A DNA stretch of 64,000 nt from Schlesneria paludicola DSM 18645 (GTDB taxonomy: Bacteria > Planctomycetota > Planctomycetia > Planctomycetales > Planctomycetaceae): NCBI RefSeq assembly GCF_000255655.1, contig NZ_JH636434.1, positions 1,406,581 through 1,470,580 of the forward strand. The letters are read 5' to 3'. Below, one piece after another: positions 16,838-27,871 of the stretch. The translations under genes and the position numbers were made by a program. The stretch's first letter is position 1, and every line of letters starts with the position of its first letter. The notes under the pieces are model-generated. The model was not told where the DNA came from and ran no database searches. It saw nothing but the letters and a program-made list of their open reading frames with translations.

Positions 16838-18019
16838 ATGCAGGCTGTCATTCTTTCGTTTGAGTCTCTCGCCGCGAACTCGCTGGGCTGCTACGGCAAC
16901 GAATGGATCGAAACACCCAATTGGGACAGGCTCGCCGCGTCAGGTATCGTGTTTGACAATCACTTTGCGAATACCATCGGCCCAAACGCCGGATGGAGTT
17001 CCTCCCCTCCATCCTCGCGACCATTGCCAACAGATGCGTCTGCGTCATTGTCATTGGGAAAGTTCCTTCGTACGCGACAGATCGCGACAAAATTGATCGT
17101 TGCCGGTGCTCGTCAGGCGTGGCAGGAGCAACTCGATTTTGACGAAGTGCAAACCGTTGTGGGACGCGAAGGATCTGATGCGCCTCCTGACGAAGTCCCC
17201 ATCGCCGCGCTCGTCAAGGCGGGAGTCGCGGCATGGAACGACGCTTCGTTCCGCCAGGGTTCACGACTTCTGTGGCTGCACTCGCTTGCACCGGGAGTTC
17301 CCCCGACCGGATTTGAATCGCTCTACTTTGAAGACTTCGAAGAGCGTGGACAGGTCATTTCCGAGCTGACGGACGACGAGCGGGCGCGTCATCCCGCCGT
17401 CTATGCTGGTGCCGTGTCACTTCTCGATCATTGGCTCGGCGAGTTGATGCAGGTCGTTCTCGAGTCGACCGATCAGCCAACGCTGCTGATTGTCACCGCC
17501 GCGCAGGGAACACTTTGGCACCGCATCGAGCAACGGTCCGCTGACTCGACCAATGCCTGGTGCGATGCGCTGACCGATCAATGCATCCGCACACCGCTCG
17601 TCCTGAGCGTTCGACATGATCCTCGTTCAGAAGACGTTACTTGCACGCGATCCAATCATCTCACCCAGTGCCATCATTTGGAATCAACACTGATCGACTG
17701 GTTTGACCAGCCATCCACAACGCCCGAGTCCCCCGCGAACGAGACTAGCTGGCTTCGACATCACCAGCGACCAACGACGTCGGTCCCCCCGGCCTACATT
17801 GCGAGTTCCCATGGCGACGACGCGGTCCGTACGTCGGAATGGCTGTTGATCCGAAGCCGATCAGGTGACTCAACCAGCACAGGCGGAGACGACACAACGA
17901 CAACCGCAACACAACGGGTTTCCCTGTTTGTGAAACCCGAAGACATCTGGGATGTGAGCGATGTCGCACCGCAGCACCCCGAAGTGATCGAAGGTTTGCT
18001 GCGGCAATTCCCCTGTTGA
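16838..18019 (+). CDS. Sulfatase-like protein lacking the catalytic motif
   Basis: 393 residues. The N-terminus has a sulfatase opening ([19 protein letters not shown], then [20 protein letters not shown]), but the aspartate metal pair is changed. The CxPSR site that becomes formylglycine is absent; GPNAGWSSS stands there instead. The usual DHGE-type late motif is TAAQGTLWH. No signal peptide is present, unlike most sulfatases. It therefore looks like a cytosolic pseudoenzyme of the alkaline-phosphatase superfamily. What it does is unknown. Confidence 0.7.
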   Translation: MQAVILSFESLAANSLGCYGNEWIETPNWDRLAASGIVFDNHFANTIGPNAGWSSSPPSSRPLPTDASASLSLGKFLRTRQIATKLIVAGARQAWQEQLDFDEVQTVVGREGSDAPPDEVPIAALVKAGVAAWNDASFRQGSRLLWLHSLAPGVPPTGFESLYFEDFEERGQVISELTDDERARHPAVYAGAVSLLDHWLGELMQVVLESTDQPTLLIVTAAQGTLWHRIEQRSADSTNAWCDALTDQCIRTPLVLSVRHDPRSEDVTCTRSNHLTQCHHLESTLIDWFDQPSTTPESPANETSWLRHHQRPTTSVPPAYIASSHGDDAVRTSEWLLIRSRSGDSTSTGGDDTTTTATQRVSLFVKPEDIWDVSDVAPQHPEVIEGLLRQFPC

Positions 18020-18105
18020 AGTCATCCGACTCGAAACGTACCATTGTCGACGTGCATACAATTGAATCGAATTGCGATGGACGTGTCGTCTCTTGGAGGC
18101 CGAGC

Positions 18106-18729
18106 ATGACGAAGAATCAACGGTATTTCGATTGGCACGCATCGGCGAGTGTTCTCGCACTGGCGGTGGTGCTTGCCATCGGAACCCAGGTGGTCGGAGA
18201 CACCCCGAAAGCCGATGCGGAAAAGAAGCCACCGGCCAAGGAAACTCAAACGGACAAGGAGTCGAAAGTGTCCGAAAAGCCAAAAGATGAAAAGACAAAA
18301 AGCGATGAGCCCGCCAGCACAAAGGCGGCTCCTCGCAAGTACAATCTGCTGAACAAGGCCGAAGAACGCGTCATTCTCCATAAGGGAACCGAACGCCCAT
18401 TCGTCGGTGAATACACCAATCTGAAAGACGCGGGCACATACGTCTGCCGCCGCTGCAACGCGCCGCTCTATCGCTCAAAAGATAAGTTCGAGAGCCACTG
18501 CGGTTGGCCAAGCTTCGACGATGAAATTCCCGGAACCGTCAAACGCGTTCCAGACATCGATGGCATGCGCACGGAAATCGTTTGCAAGAACTGCGGCGGA
18601 CACCTGGGCCACGTCTTCATCGGCGAGAAAATGACGGACAAGAATACGCGCCACTGCGTCAATTCACTCTCGATGAAGTTCTACGCCGAAGGCAAGACGT
18701 TGCCACCCGTGATCAAGAAAGAAGACTGA
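18106..18729 (+). CDS. msrB: Exported peptide-methionine (R)-S-oxide reductase
   Basis: 207 residues from ATG 18106, preceded by TTGGAGG. A hydrophobic export segment (about 15-32) and a lysine/glutamate-rich linker precede the MsrB domain. Both zinc CxxC pairs are visible ([17 protein letters not shown]), as is the catalytic cysteine in [12 protein letters not shown]. MsrB repairs methionine-R-sulfoxide. The export segment suggests it works outside the cytoplasm, where a dedicated reductant would be needed. It follows the sulfatase-like gene by 86 bases. Confidence 0.92.
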   Translation: MTKNQRYFDWHASASVLALAVVLAIGTQVVGDTPKADAEKKPPAKETQTDKESKVSEKPKDEKTKSDEPASTKAAPRKYNLLNKAEERVILHKGTERPFVGEYTNLKDAGTYVCRRCNAPLYRSKDKFESHCGWPSFDDEIPGTVKRVPDIDGMRTEIVCKNCGGHLGHVFIGEKMTDKNTRHCVNSLSMKFYAEGKTLPPVIKKED

Positions 18730-18845
18730 CTGCGACGCGCTGGCCAATGAGCGGGCCTGCATCGGTCGTCAAACAAACCGCCCGCTGGTCGAAAACTGGG
18801 TCATTGTCTCGTGATTACGGGGCGCGGGAATCCACGCGCGACGGA

Positions 18846-19679
18846 CTAGATTTCTTGAATCAGGATAACGCCCACGACGACGTCGTAAGTCGCATGGGCC
18901 CCTACCGTAATTCCAAATCCGCGATAGAAATAAAGCCCTGCGAAGAACATCCCGGCCAGCACGCGAAACACAAAGCTGAACCAGAGATCACGGCTGGACT
19001 GCACACGGAAAAACGCGTCGGCCAGCATCGAAATGGCATTCTGGCCGCTGTCAGAACCAAGGTAATGCGCGAGCGAGAAAACAACACTCGTCCCGACGAC
19101 GGTCACGGCAATGGCCCAGTGCTTCGGTACCAGGAGCACCCGGAGCGCCAGATACGAGATCGGAAGTAGACAAAGGCGGAATAGGAATTCTTCGTAGATG
19201 CCGGCCCCCATGAAGGTGACCAGCCGAATCAACGTCCCCGAAGAAACCAAACCCTCACCCATTTGCAGCCGCGGACTTCCTGCCTGCCGAAAACTCAGAT
19301 CAACAAGCTGTCCGATCATGATCAACAGAAAGGCATAGAGCAGACTTTCCGCCACCATGCCGCCCAGCGTCTCCCAAGTTGTCTTCCAGGGTTGTCGAGT
19401 GACCATGTGCCAGGCAATGAGTGCTCCTAAAAGCAGCGCCGGCGGCATCCAGACGATCTCGATCCCCACCTGATTCAGCCAGAGACGCAGCCACGCGTCC
19501 GCTCCGTTGCGAATACTCGTCCCACGCGAATGAGCCGCAAGTAGAACACCCAATTCGTAGACGAACAGCAACGGCACCAGAAAGATGAGATTGCAGAACG
19601 GACGTTGGGTCTCCCGCCAATAGGGAAGTGGCGGTCCGCAATTCACAGGAATCGTCTGGTACGAATCGTCCAGCGTCAT
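18846..19679 (-). CDS. CPBP family intramembrane metalloprotease
   Basis: 277 residues from ATG 19679, with seven or eight hydrophobic helices. The catalytic motifs of the CPBP (CAAX protease and bacteriocin-processing) family are present: EEFLFR near residue 166, the histidine of SLAHYLG and GAHATYD near the end. Members cleave or process membrane proteins and some give bacteriocin immunity. No bacteriocin or prenylation genes are nearby, so the substrate is open. It converges with msrB. Confidence 0.83.
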   Translation of the reverse strand: MTLDDSYQTIPVNCGPPLPYWRETQRPFCNLIFLVPLLFVYELGVLLAAHSRGTSIRNGADAWLRLWLNQVGIEIVWMPPALLLGALIAWHMVTRQPWKTTWETLGGMVAESLLYAFLLIMIGQLVDLSFRQAGSPRLQMGEGLVSSGTLIRLVTFMGAGIYEEFLFRLCLLPISYLALRVLLVPKHWAIAVTVVGTSVVFSLAHYLGSDSGQNAISMLADAFFRVQSSRDLWFSFVFRVLAGMFFAGLYFYRGFGITVGAHATYDVVVGVILIQEI

Positions 19680-19963
19680 GAAGACAACTTCGAGCAAGCG
19701 GTGAGTTCAATCCCTCGACTCGCCCTGTCATCGTCGCCCCACTTGCGCGAAATCAAAATTCGGAGCCGTTCCCCGCAAAGTCTCGCTCAATCAAATTTGG
19801 TATACTCCACAGTGTAGGAAAGCGATAACGATCGTTTCGGCGGTGGGGGTACTGCTGGCAAGTGAAACCTTGCCGATCGCAAGATTCAGTAGACCGCGAC
19901 GGATTCGTCCGCCGATTCCATTCAAACTCGATCGACGCGACGTGCTCGTAAAAGGACTGGCTA
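19680..19963. promoter_or_regulatory. Divergent promoter region, CPBP gene / epsC
   Basis: 284 bases between two divergent starts. Nothing beyond ordinary promoter sequence could be identified. Confidence 0.3.
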
Positions 19964-20896
19964 ATGGCCACCGACATTCGCCTGAAGGAACGCCTGCCCG
20001 AATTGACGGATCGGATCGTCGATACCTATCAGGAAATCGAAACGATCAACCATCTGGGACACTGCCCGCTGCCCAGCATCGATGTCGTCACGGAAATCGC
20101 CGAGGATATGAAGGAAATCCTTTACCCTGGCTACCGCAAGCGGCAGAATCTGCACCTGGGCAATGTCACCTATCATATCGGTGACCTGGTCGACAGTCTG
20201 CACGATCGGCTGACGCAACAGATCGCCCGCGCGCTGCGACACGATTATCGCCGCAAAAACCGATTGACGTGCAGCGACGTTCAGCCAGACTTCGAGGCGA
20301 TTGGCCAGGAAAAAGCGATCGAATTCCTGTCGACCGTCCCACGAATCCGCCGTTTGCTCGCAACCGATGTCCAGGCGGCGTTCGATGGCGACCCTGCCGC
20401 AGGGGGCTTGGACGAAATCATCTTCTGCTATCCGGGCCTGGAAGCGGTCACGATCTATCGACTGGCGCATGAACTGCACCTTTTGCAGGTCCCGTTGATA
20501 CCTCGCATGATCTCCGAATGGGCCCATGGACGAACGGGAATCGACATTCATCCCGGCGCGACGATTGGCCCCTCATTCTTCATCGATCACGGTACGGGCG
20601 TCGTCATCGGCGCAACATGCGAGATCGCCAGCCACGTCAAGCTGTACCAGGGTGTGACGTTGGGGGCACTTAGCTTTGCCAAGGACGAACAGGGCAATCT
20701 GATTCGCACGTCGAAACGGCATCCGACAATCGAGGACCATGTGGTAATTTACGCCAACGCCACGGTTCTGGGTGGAACAACCACGATCGGACGCAACTCG
20801 GTGATTGGCGCCGGCGCATCAGTCTACGAGAGCATCCCCCCAAACACGGTGGTGACCCTGGAAAAACCCACACTTCGGATGCGTCAGGCTTCGTAG
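19964..20896 (+). CDS. cysE: Serine O-acetyltransferase
   Basis: 310 residues. The N-terminal helical SATase domain is followed by a left-handed beta-helix of hexapeptide repeats with the active-site pair in [19 protein letters not shown] and [12 protein letters not shown]. It transfers acetyl from acetyl-CoA to serine, the first step of cysteine synthesis. The longer N-terminus fits the EpsC subgroup. The start is supported by AAAGGA upstream. No cysteine synthase gene is adjacent. Confidence 0.92.
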   Translation: MATDIRLKERLPELTDRIVDTYQEIETINHLGHCPLPSIDVVTEIAEDMKEILYPGYRKRQNLHLGNVTYHIGDLVDSLHDRLTQQIARALRHDYRRKNRLTCSDVQPDFEAIGQEKAIEFLSTVPRIRRLLATDVQAAFDGDPAAGGLDEIIFCYPGLEAVTIYRLAHELHLLQVPLIPRMISEWAHGRTGIDIHPGATIGPSFFIDHGTGVVIGATCEIASHVKLYQGVTLGALSFAKDEQGNLIRTSKRHPTIEDHVVIYANATVLGGTTTIGRNSVIGAGASVYESIPPNTVVTLEKPTLRMRQAS

Positions 20897-20946
20897 ACTT
20901 CGATCCCTCGTTCCCACGTCTACCCGCGTTTCTCCTCGTCATCCCT

Positions 20947-20972
20947 CGTTCCCAAGCTCCCGCTTGGGGACG
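20947..20972 (+). repeat. 26-bp dispersed palindrome, copy 3
   Basis: CGTTCCCAAGC pairs with GCTTGGGGACG. The third base-pair block is CCC/GGG rather than ACC/GGT, so both arms changed together compared with copy 1. Confidence 0.85.
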
Positions 20973-21018
20973 TATCTTTTTCTTGCTCCTCTGTTCTTCT
21001 TCCTCCCGCGTCGTTCCT

Positions 21019-21046
21019 CGTTACCAAGCCGTCCCGCTTGGTAACG
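21019..21046 (+). repeat. 26-bp dispersed palindrome, copy 4 (two extra loop bases)
   Basis: Arms CGTTACCAAGC and GCTTGGTAACG as in copy 1, but the loop is CGTCCC. Same orientation as the others and 46 bases after copy 3. Confidence 0.8.
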
Positions 21047-21120
21047 CCTCGTTCGCCACACCGTCCTCACCCGCCATTGCCCCAGGCCACCGCTCTGAAG
21101 GTGGCGCTCACCATAAATCA

Positions 21121-21156
21121 CAAATGCCCCGCCACACACGTGTGACGGGGCATTTG
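21121..21156. terminator. Hairpin terminator between epsC and GAPDH genes
   Basis: CAAATGCCCCG (21121-21131) pairs perfectly with CGGGGCATTTG (21146-21156); the inner CACAC/GTGTG extends the stem. TTTT follows on the plus strand. It serves the two convergent genes. Confidence 0.8.
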
Positions 21157-21230
21157 TTTTGCATCTTGATTAAACCTGCCATCGAGACAAACTCAGTCAA
21201 CCTGAATTAAGTCCAATGGGCCACCAGGCA

Positions 21231-22764
<1,534 letters not shown>

Positions 22765-24921
22765 GTGCCGGATCTCGTCAGGATTGCGCGTCCCCTACGT
22801 GGCCTTCAAAGGCTTGCGGTAATCGGCTGCGCCGTCATTTCGGCCGGCTGCGCATCCTGGCTGGGAACAGAACCCAGAATCCAGAACCACCTTGTCAACC
22901 ACTACAACCGCATCGCGGAACAGGTTGCTAAGGTCGACCCCGAACTCCAGTCGCCGGATCCGGCTCCGTCTCTGGGAGAAGGACGCGACCTGGTTCCCCC
23001 TGATCCCGCAGATCGATGGCCGATTGCACTGCTCGATGCACTGAGGATCGGCATCGAAAACAACAAGATCATCCGACAGAACGCGCAGTTCATGTCGCCC
23101 GGAAACCCTGTCCTGCGAAATCCAGACGGCGTGCCGTCGGTCTTCGATTCGATCATTCAAAACGAAGGGGTTTTGTACGGCCAACGCGGTACGCAAGCCG
23201 CCCTTTCCGACTTCGACCCGCGTCTGACGACGGTGTTCAAATCCGGAAACGACCAGACCGTTCAGAACTCGCTTGTGCAGGCACCGCCCAATCAAATTCT
23301 CGAAAACAACTACACGAGCTATCAAACACGGCTCGAACAGACGTTCCTGAATGGTGCGTCGGTGGCGATCAACAACAACTGGAATTATCAGCTTACCAAC
23401 CAACCGCTGCAGTTGTTCAACTCCGCCTATACCGGTGTCTTGGGCGCTGAATTTCGACAGCCCTTGTGGTCAGGTGGAGGCGAATTCTTCACGTCGGTGG
23501 CCGGTCCCGCCAACCAGCGCGCTCGTGGCTTCAGCAACGTGAGCCAGGGGATTGTGATCGCCCACATCAATCGGCGGCTTTCCGAGATTGACCTGCATGA
23601 AAACCTGCAGAATCTGGCCCGCGATATTGGTGAATCGTACTGGGATCTTTATCAAACCTATCAAGACTATGAGTCAGAACGCGGCTCGGCAAAGGTGGCG
23701 AAAGACCTTTGGGATAGCATGCGCCGCCGCGAATACCAGGAATCGGGTGTCGATCTTGCCCAGGCGGAAGACGCCTATTTTGACGCCAAAGGCCGCGAAG
23801 AACTGGCTCTTTCCAATCTGTACCTGACGGAAGCCAAATTCCGTCGGCTACTGGGTTTACCCATCGATGACAAACGAGTCATCTTCCCCAGCGATCTGCC
23901 CCGTGAGGAAGAAATTTCGCTCGACCGCCCTCGGTGTTTGTACGAAGCTCTTTGCAACCGCCTTGAGCTGACACGACAGAAAACGAACCTGCACAGCCTG
24001 GAACTGCAGTTAGTCGCGGCCAGAAAGCTGGTCGCACCCAAACTGGATTTTGTTTCGGGCTACGCTCTGAATGGGTTCGGCCACAATTTCCTGAACGCCA
24101 ATACCGACAACTTCAATAGTGCCGTTTCCAACCTTTATACGGGACGAGAGACAAGCTGGAGCGCCGGCTTTGAATACTCAATCCCGCTCTGGCTGCGTCA
24201 GGAAAAGGCGCAGGTCAGGCAATTGGAATTCCGGATCGTCAAAGCACGCCGAGCCCTGGCGACGCAGGAAGACGAAATTGCTCACGAGCTCAACAATGTG
24301 CTGCTGACAATCAAGCGATCTCAATCCATCTCAAAGATCTATCAGCTTCGACTGACGGCCGCAAAAAAACGCGTCAATGCCGCTCGAAAGGCCTACGAAG
24401 GGGGCTATAAAAACAGCGATCTCTTCCTGCGGGCGCTGGCCAGTCAAACGCTGGCGCAAGTCGCCTATGCCAAAAGCATCACAGAATACAATAAGTCGCT
24501 TCGCGAGCTGCTCTACCGCACGGGACGACTGCTGCCCATGGATGGAATTTCGGTTCTCGATGTGGATGGTCTGCCGCTGAATTCACCAGCCCAAGACGAA
24601 GTCCCGCCCGGACCACTTCCCGAATTGCCATCGCCATCCGACCCCGACAACAAGCCGGATGCGAAGCCAAAACGAAAGACTCCCGTGGCAGACGGCGTCC
24701 GACCCGAAGTGCCTGCAGGCTTTTCGTCGATCAGCAATTCTTTAGAATCAGCAACCGAAGAAATACCGCAAGAAATGCCGTTGCAGACAACGGACCCAGC
24801 CGCAGAACCATCCTCCGACCCAGCCGCCTGGGCACCGCAGGAACTTCCTGTTGATGCGTCAACATCCGACGAAAACGAACCGGGCTACTCCATTGTCGTG
24901 CCGCCATCGCCGGACGAGTAA
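22765..24921 (+). CDS. TolC-family outer-membrane efflux lipoprotein
   Basis: 718 residues, probable GTG start ten bases after AGGA. The lipobox is VISAGC near residue 29. Two repeated TolC-type halves follow, with long coiled-coil stretches (for example around 300-330 and 490-540) and LYRTGRL near 605. The last 110 residues form a proline/glutamate-rich tail that TolC proteins usually lack. TolC forms the outer-membrane channel of efflux or type I secretion. No periplasmic adaptor gene is adjacent, which is common in planctomycetes. Confidence 0.85.
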   Translation: MPDLVRIARPLRGLQRLAVIGCAVISAGCASWLGTEPRIQNHLVNHYNRIAEQVAKVDPELQSPDPAPSLGEGRDLVPPDPADRWPIALLDALRIGIENNKIIRQNAQFMSPGNPVLRNPDGVPSVFDSIIQNEGVLYGQRGTQAALSDFDPRLTTVFKSGNDQTVQNSLVQAPPNQILENNYTSYQTRLEQTFLNGASVAINNNWNYQLTNQPLQLFNSAYTGVLGAEFRQPLWSGGGEFFTSVAGPANQRARGFSNVSQGIVIAHINRRLSEIDLHENLQNLARDIGESYWDLYQTYQDYESERGSAKVAKDLWDSMRRREYQESGVDLAQAEDAYFDAKGREELALSNLYLTEAKFRRLLGLPIDDKRVIFPSDLPREEEISLDRPRCLYEALCNRLELTRQKTNLHSLELQLVAARKLVAPKLDFVSGYALNGFGHNFLNANTDNFNSAVSNLYTGRETSWSAGFEYSIPLWLRQEKAQVRQLEFRIVKARRALATQEDEIAHELNNVLLTIKRSQSISKIYQLRLTAAKKRVNAARKAYEGGYKNSDLFLRALASQTLAQVAYAKSITEYNKSLRELLYRTGRLLPMDGISVLDVDGLPLNSPAQDEVPPGPLPELPSPSDPDNKPDAKPKRKTPVADGVRPEVPAGFSSISNSLESATEEIPQEMPLQTTDPAAEPSSDPAAWAPQELPVDASTSDENEPGYSIVVPPSPDE

Positions 24922-25044
24922 CCGCTCGGCCGTCATTCAACGATCGAATTGACGCCGTAAACCATTCTCGACGGTGAATTCCCTGCGAGCATGGCATACA
25001 CTGGCGGCAGGTCTCTGTGTTGTTGACTCTGGCGATTCGTGCTC

Positions 25045-27486
25045 ATGTCGTTCATGCACCCCGCACTGTTGGCTGGATTGGGATTGGCGATCATTCCCAT
25101 CCTGTTGCATTTGCTATTGCGGGCAAAACCCAAGCGGCTGATCTTTCCCGCACTACGACTGATTCAGCAAAACCGTCGTCAGAACGTCCGCCGTCTGCAG
25201 CTTCGACATCTCTGGCTGTTGTTGCTGCGTGTGTTGGCGATCGTATTAATCTCGCTGGCACTCACCCGCCCATCGCTGCCCGCGGCCAACTATGCGTTTG
25301 GCACCAGGGAATGGCTGTCGTTTCTTGCAGTTGTTGCGTTGGGATTGGCAGCCTACTTCGGAATCATGCACTGGTGGAAACGCCGGAACTGGCCGCGCAA
25401 TACCTTCCTGACACGGCGAACCATCCTGCGCGGCGGCGTTGGAACTCTTGTCGCGGTCTTACTGCTGCTCCTCGTCGGCTGGCCGTATGCCAGCCGTGTC
25501 TCGGCCGAGATCAAGTCTCCAGCTCCCAAAGTGGCAGACAACATTCCCGTGGCAGCGGTGTTTCTGTTCGACACCAGTCCGAGCATGACCTATCGGCATG
25601 CGAACCAGACACGCCTGCAGGTCGCGCAACAAATTGCCAGTGATCACCTGAGTCGCATGCCAAGCGGCAGCAAGCTTATGATCGCCGGTTCGCACGAGTC
25701 GAGTTCGCCCGTATTTTCACTCGACCTTCAGGCCGCTCGTGGAAGAATCGACTCCACCGAGATCAATGCGGTCAGCTTGCCGCTCAACGACATGCTTCGA
25801 ACGGTCCTGTTGGCGCAAGAAGACGACCGTCGTCGCTCCACAGAAGACCAATCCGGTCCCGCGAACCAGAAACAGGATCGCTTTGTCCGCGAAATTTATC
25901 TGTTTACCGACCTGGCCAAATCCGCCTGGCGCGAAGATACGTCCACACTGCTGCACGATGAATTGAAACGGTTGGATACGGTCGGTGTCTACTTGATCGA
26001 TGTCGGCGAGACCGGCGCCACGAACACGGGAATTTCGGGCGTAAAACTTTTACGCGAGACGATCCCCGTCGGCGGTTTCTTGAAGGTGGATGTTGCCCTT
26101 TCTGCAACAGGCGCCGTTCCCCCCGACCAGATGATCGAACTCTCGCTGACCGAAGCAGACGGAAAACAATCCAGGAAAAAGCAGGAACCCGTCACATTGG
26201 AATCCGGGTCAGAGCGCATTCTTCGATTGGAAATCCCCACGAACGCCAAAGGCCGGTATCAACAGGGCGAGGTCCGTGTCGTGGGATCAGATCCCTTGGC
26301 CATCGACAATGTGGCCTACTTCACCTTCCGGACATTGCCGCCACTGAAAGTTTTGATCGTCGCCGAGACACCTACCGTGGCCAGATTTTGGCAGACGGCG
26401 CTAAATGTTCTTGCCGACGAAAAGATCACCGACATCCGCCCCGAGTTTGTCACCGCCAATCGATTTGCTTCATCGAACGTTGACGCTTTTGACGTGGTCT
26501 GCCTTCTCAATGTCTCCTCGCCAACCGAAGCGTTCTGGAACAAACTGAGACCGTTCGTTGAACATGGGGGCGGCCTTGCCGTGTTTCTGGGTGCCGAGAG
26601 TTCGGCTGTTTCGGACACGCGGCAGAGCAACCGAATCGATCCGGTTGGCTACAACAGTGCGGCGGCCCAATCCGTCCTGCCGGCCGAATTGATCGCATCG
26701 CTTCCCCTCTCACCGCCGAGATCGATGGATTTGCGGCAAACACAACACCCGTTTCTCAAACAGTTCGCAGATCTGGACGAAAACGCGCTGACCGAGTTGG
26801 GAGCGACGCTCTCAAGCCGCGCCTGGAAAGTCAAACCGCAACCCGGATCAATGGTCGTCTCCAAATTCAGCGAAGTTCGAGACTGGCCAGCCCTGGTCGA
26901 ACGACGCTTGGGTGATGGTCGAGTCATGCTGATGACCACCAGTGTCGACAATGTCGAATGGAATGATCTCATCCGCACCCCGTGGTATTTCGTCTTCGCC
27001 GATCAATTGATGCAGTATCTTTCGCAGCAGACGTCCGTCAGGACAAACCTGCGCGTCGGCGATGAAGTGTCGTTGCCGCTGGATCGTCAGCACCCACTCA
27101 AGAAAGTCGTGCTGCGAATGCCTGATTTCAAACAGCGGACACAAGACGTTCCTCTCGATTCAAAATTCCTCTTACTCCGCGACCTGACCGCCATTGGTTC
27201 CTATCAGGTGGATTCGACGGACAAGAAGAGTACCTACGAAGAAGGTTTTAGTCTCAATCTGCCGGCTCGCGAATGCGACCTGCGCCGTTTGGAACCCACG
27301 GAACTTAATTCGCTACTGGGCGAAGGCCGCTATACCGTCAATCGTGACCCTGGCAGCCTGGAACGAAACGTTCAGACCGGACGGCTGGGCCAGGAAGTCT
27401 ACAGCCTGCTCGTCGCGTTCCTCATTGCCGTATTTGCCTTGGAACAATTCACGGCCACCTGGTTCTACCGCACGGATGAGGCCTAA
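25045..27486 (+). CDS. BatA-like membrane protein with von Willebrand factor A domain
   Basis: 813 residues from ATG 25045. The N-terminal BatA module (HPALLAGLGLAIIPILLHLL then PKRLIFPALRLI) is followed by two further helices. A VWA domain follows with MIDAS motif FLFDTSPSMT near residue 174. A long extracytoplasmic part then includes a GATase-like segment, and the C-terminus has one more helix. In planctomycetes such proteins usually sit with MoxR ATPase and DUF58 genes; none is present here. The likely role is a membrane-bound scaffold with metal-dependent adhesion. No enzyme activity is claimed. Confidence 0.8.
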   Translation: MSFMHPALLAGLGLAIIPILLHLLLRAKPKRLIFPALRLIQQNRRQNVRRLQLRHLWLLLLRVLAIVLISLALTRPSLPAANYAFGTREWLSFLAVVALGLAAYFGIMHWWKRRNWPRNTFLTRRTILRGGVGTLVAVLLLLLVGWPYASRVSAEIKSPAPKVADNIPVAAVFLFDTSPSMTYRHANQTRLQVAQQIASDHLSRMPSGSKLMIAGSHESSSPVFSLDLQAARGRIDSTEINAVSLPLNDMLRTVLLAQEDDRRRSTEDQSGPANQKQDRFVREIYLFTDLAKSAWREDTSTLLHDELKRLDTVGVYLIDVGETGATNTGISGVKLLRETIPVGGFLKVDVALSATGAVPPDQMIELSLTEADGKQSRKKQEPVTLESGSERILRLEIPTNAKGRYQQGEVRVVGSDPLAIDNVAYFTFRTLPPLKVLIVAETPTVARFWQTALNVLADEKITDIRPEFVTANRFASSNVDAFDVVCLLNVSSPTEAFWNKLRPFVEHGGGLAVFLGAESSAVSDTRQSNRIDPVGYNSAAAQSVLPAELIASLPLSPPRSMDLRQTQHPFLKQFADLDENALTELGATLSSRAWKVKPQPGSMVVSKFSEVRDWPALVERRLGDGRVMLMTTSVDNVEWNDLIRTPWYFVFADQLMQYLSQQTSVRTNLRVGDEVSLPLDRQHPLKKVVLRMPDFKQRTQDVPLDSKFLLLRDLTAIGSYQVDSTDKKSTYEEGFSLNLPARECDLRRLEPTELNSLLGEGRYTVNRDPGSLERNVQTGRLGQEVYSLLVAFLIAVFALEQFTATWFYRTDEA

Positions 27487-27515
27487 CTCCCGGCGTGCGG
27501 GGAATCACGTACGGC

Positions 27516-27646
27516 AACCGTTCATAGGCCGGAGACAGGCTCATTTTCCCGCATTCAAGGGAACAATGCCCCACCTCGATGCACTGTGGATTCCAATTGA
27601 ACCGCGAAAATGTGCCTGTCCCCTCTCTTCGGTCCGTGAACGGTGA
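27516..27646 (-). mobile_element. MITE-like palindromic element, copy C
   Basis: Ends CCGTTCATAGGCC and GGTCCGTGAACGGTGA are inverted. Inner arms GAGACAGGCTCATTTTCCCG and CGCGAAAATGTGCCTGTCCC are also inverted. The core reads TTGGAATCCACAGTGCATCGA on the minus strand, as in copies A and B. It starts 30 bases after the BatA-like gene. Confidence 0.7.
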
Positions 27647-27769
27647 CTCTCGTACGAGAAAAATCGGCCGAGGCTCATTGCCAACTGGTCGAACTGAGAA
27701 AAAACTCAGCCGGACTGGCCGGTCGGAACTACAATTTCTGAAATGCCCCAATGTCGCGCGTGGAAGTCG

Positions 27770-27820
27770 CTATGGCGGCGGGCGAGGATGCAGTCAATGC
27801 ATCCTCGCCCGCCGCCATAG
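27770..27820. repeat. Perfect 23-bp hairpin
   Basis: The arm at 27770-27792 (CTATGGCGGCGGGCGAGG, then ATGCA) pairs with 27798-27820 without a mismatch around the loop GTCAA. There is no T-run directly after it, so a simple intrinsic terminator is not certain. Confidence 0.9.
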
Positions 27821-27871
27821 ACCACCCGCAAAAAACATGGGATTCAGTCTGGCGAAACAGCAATTCGATCA

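Larger units (their letters stand above)
20897..21230. other. Intergenic region with two palindromic repeats and a terminator
   Basis: 334 bases between the ends of two convergent genes. It contains copies 3 and 4 of the 26-bp palindrome and the terminator hairpin at 21121-21156. No gene. Confidence 0.6.
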
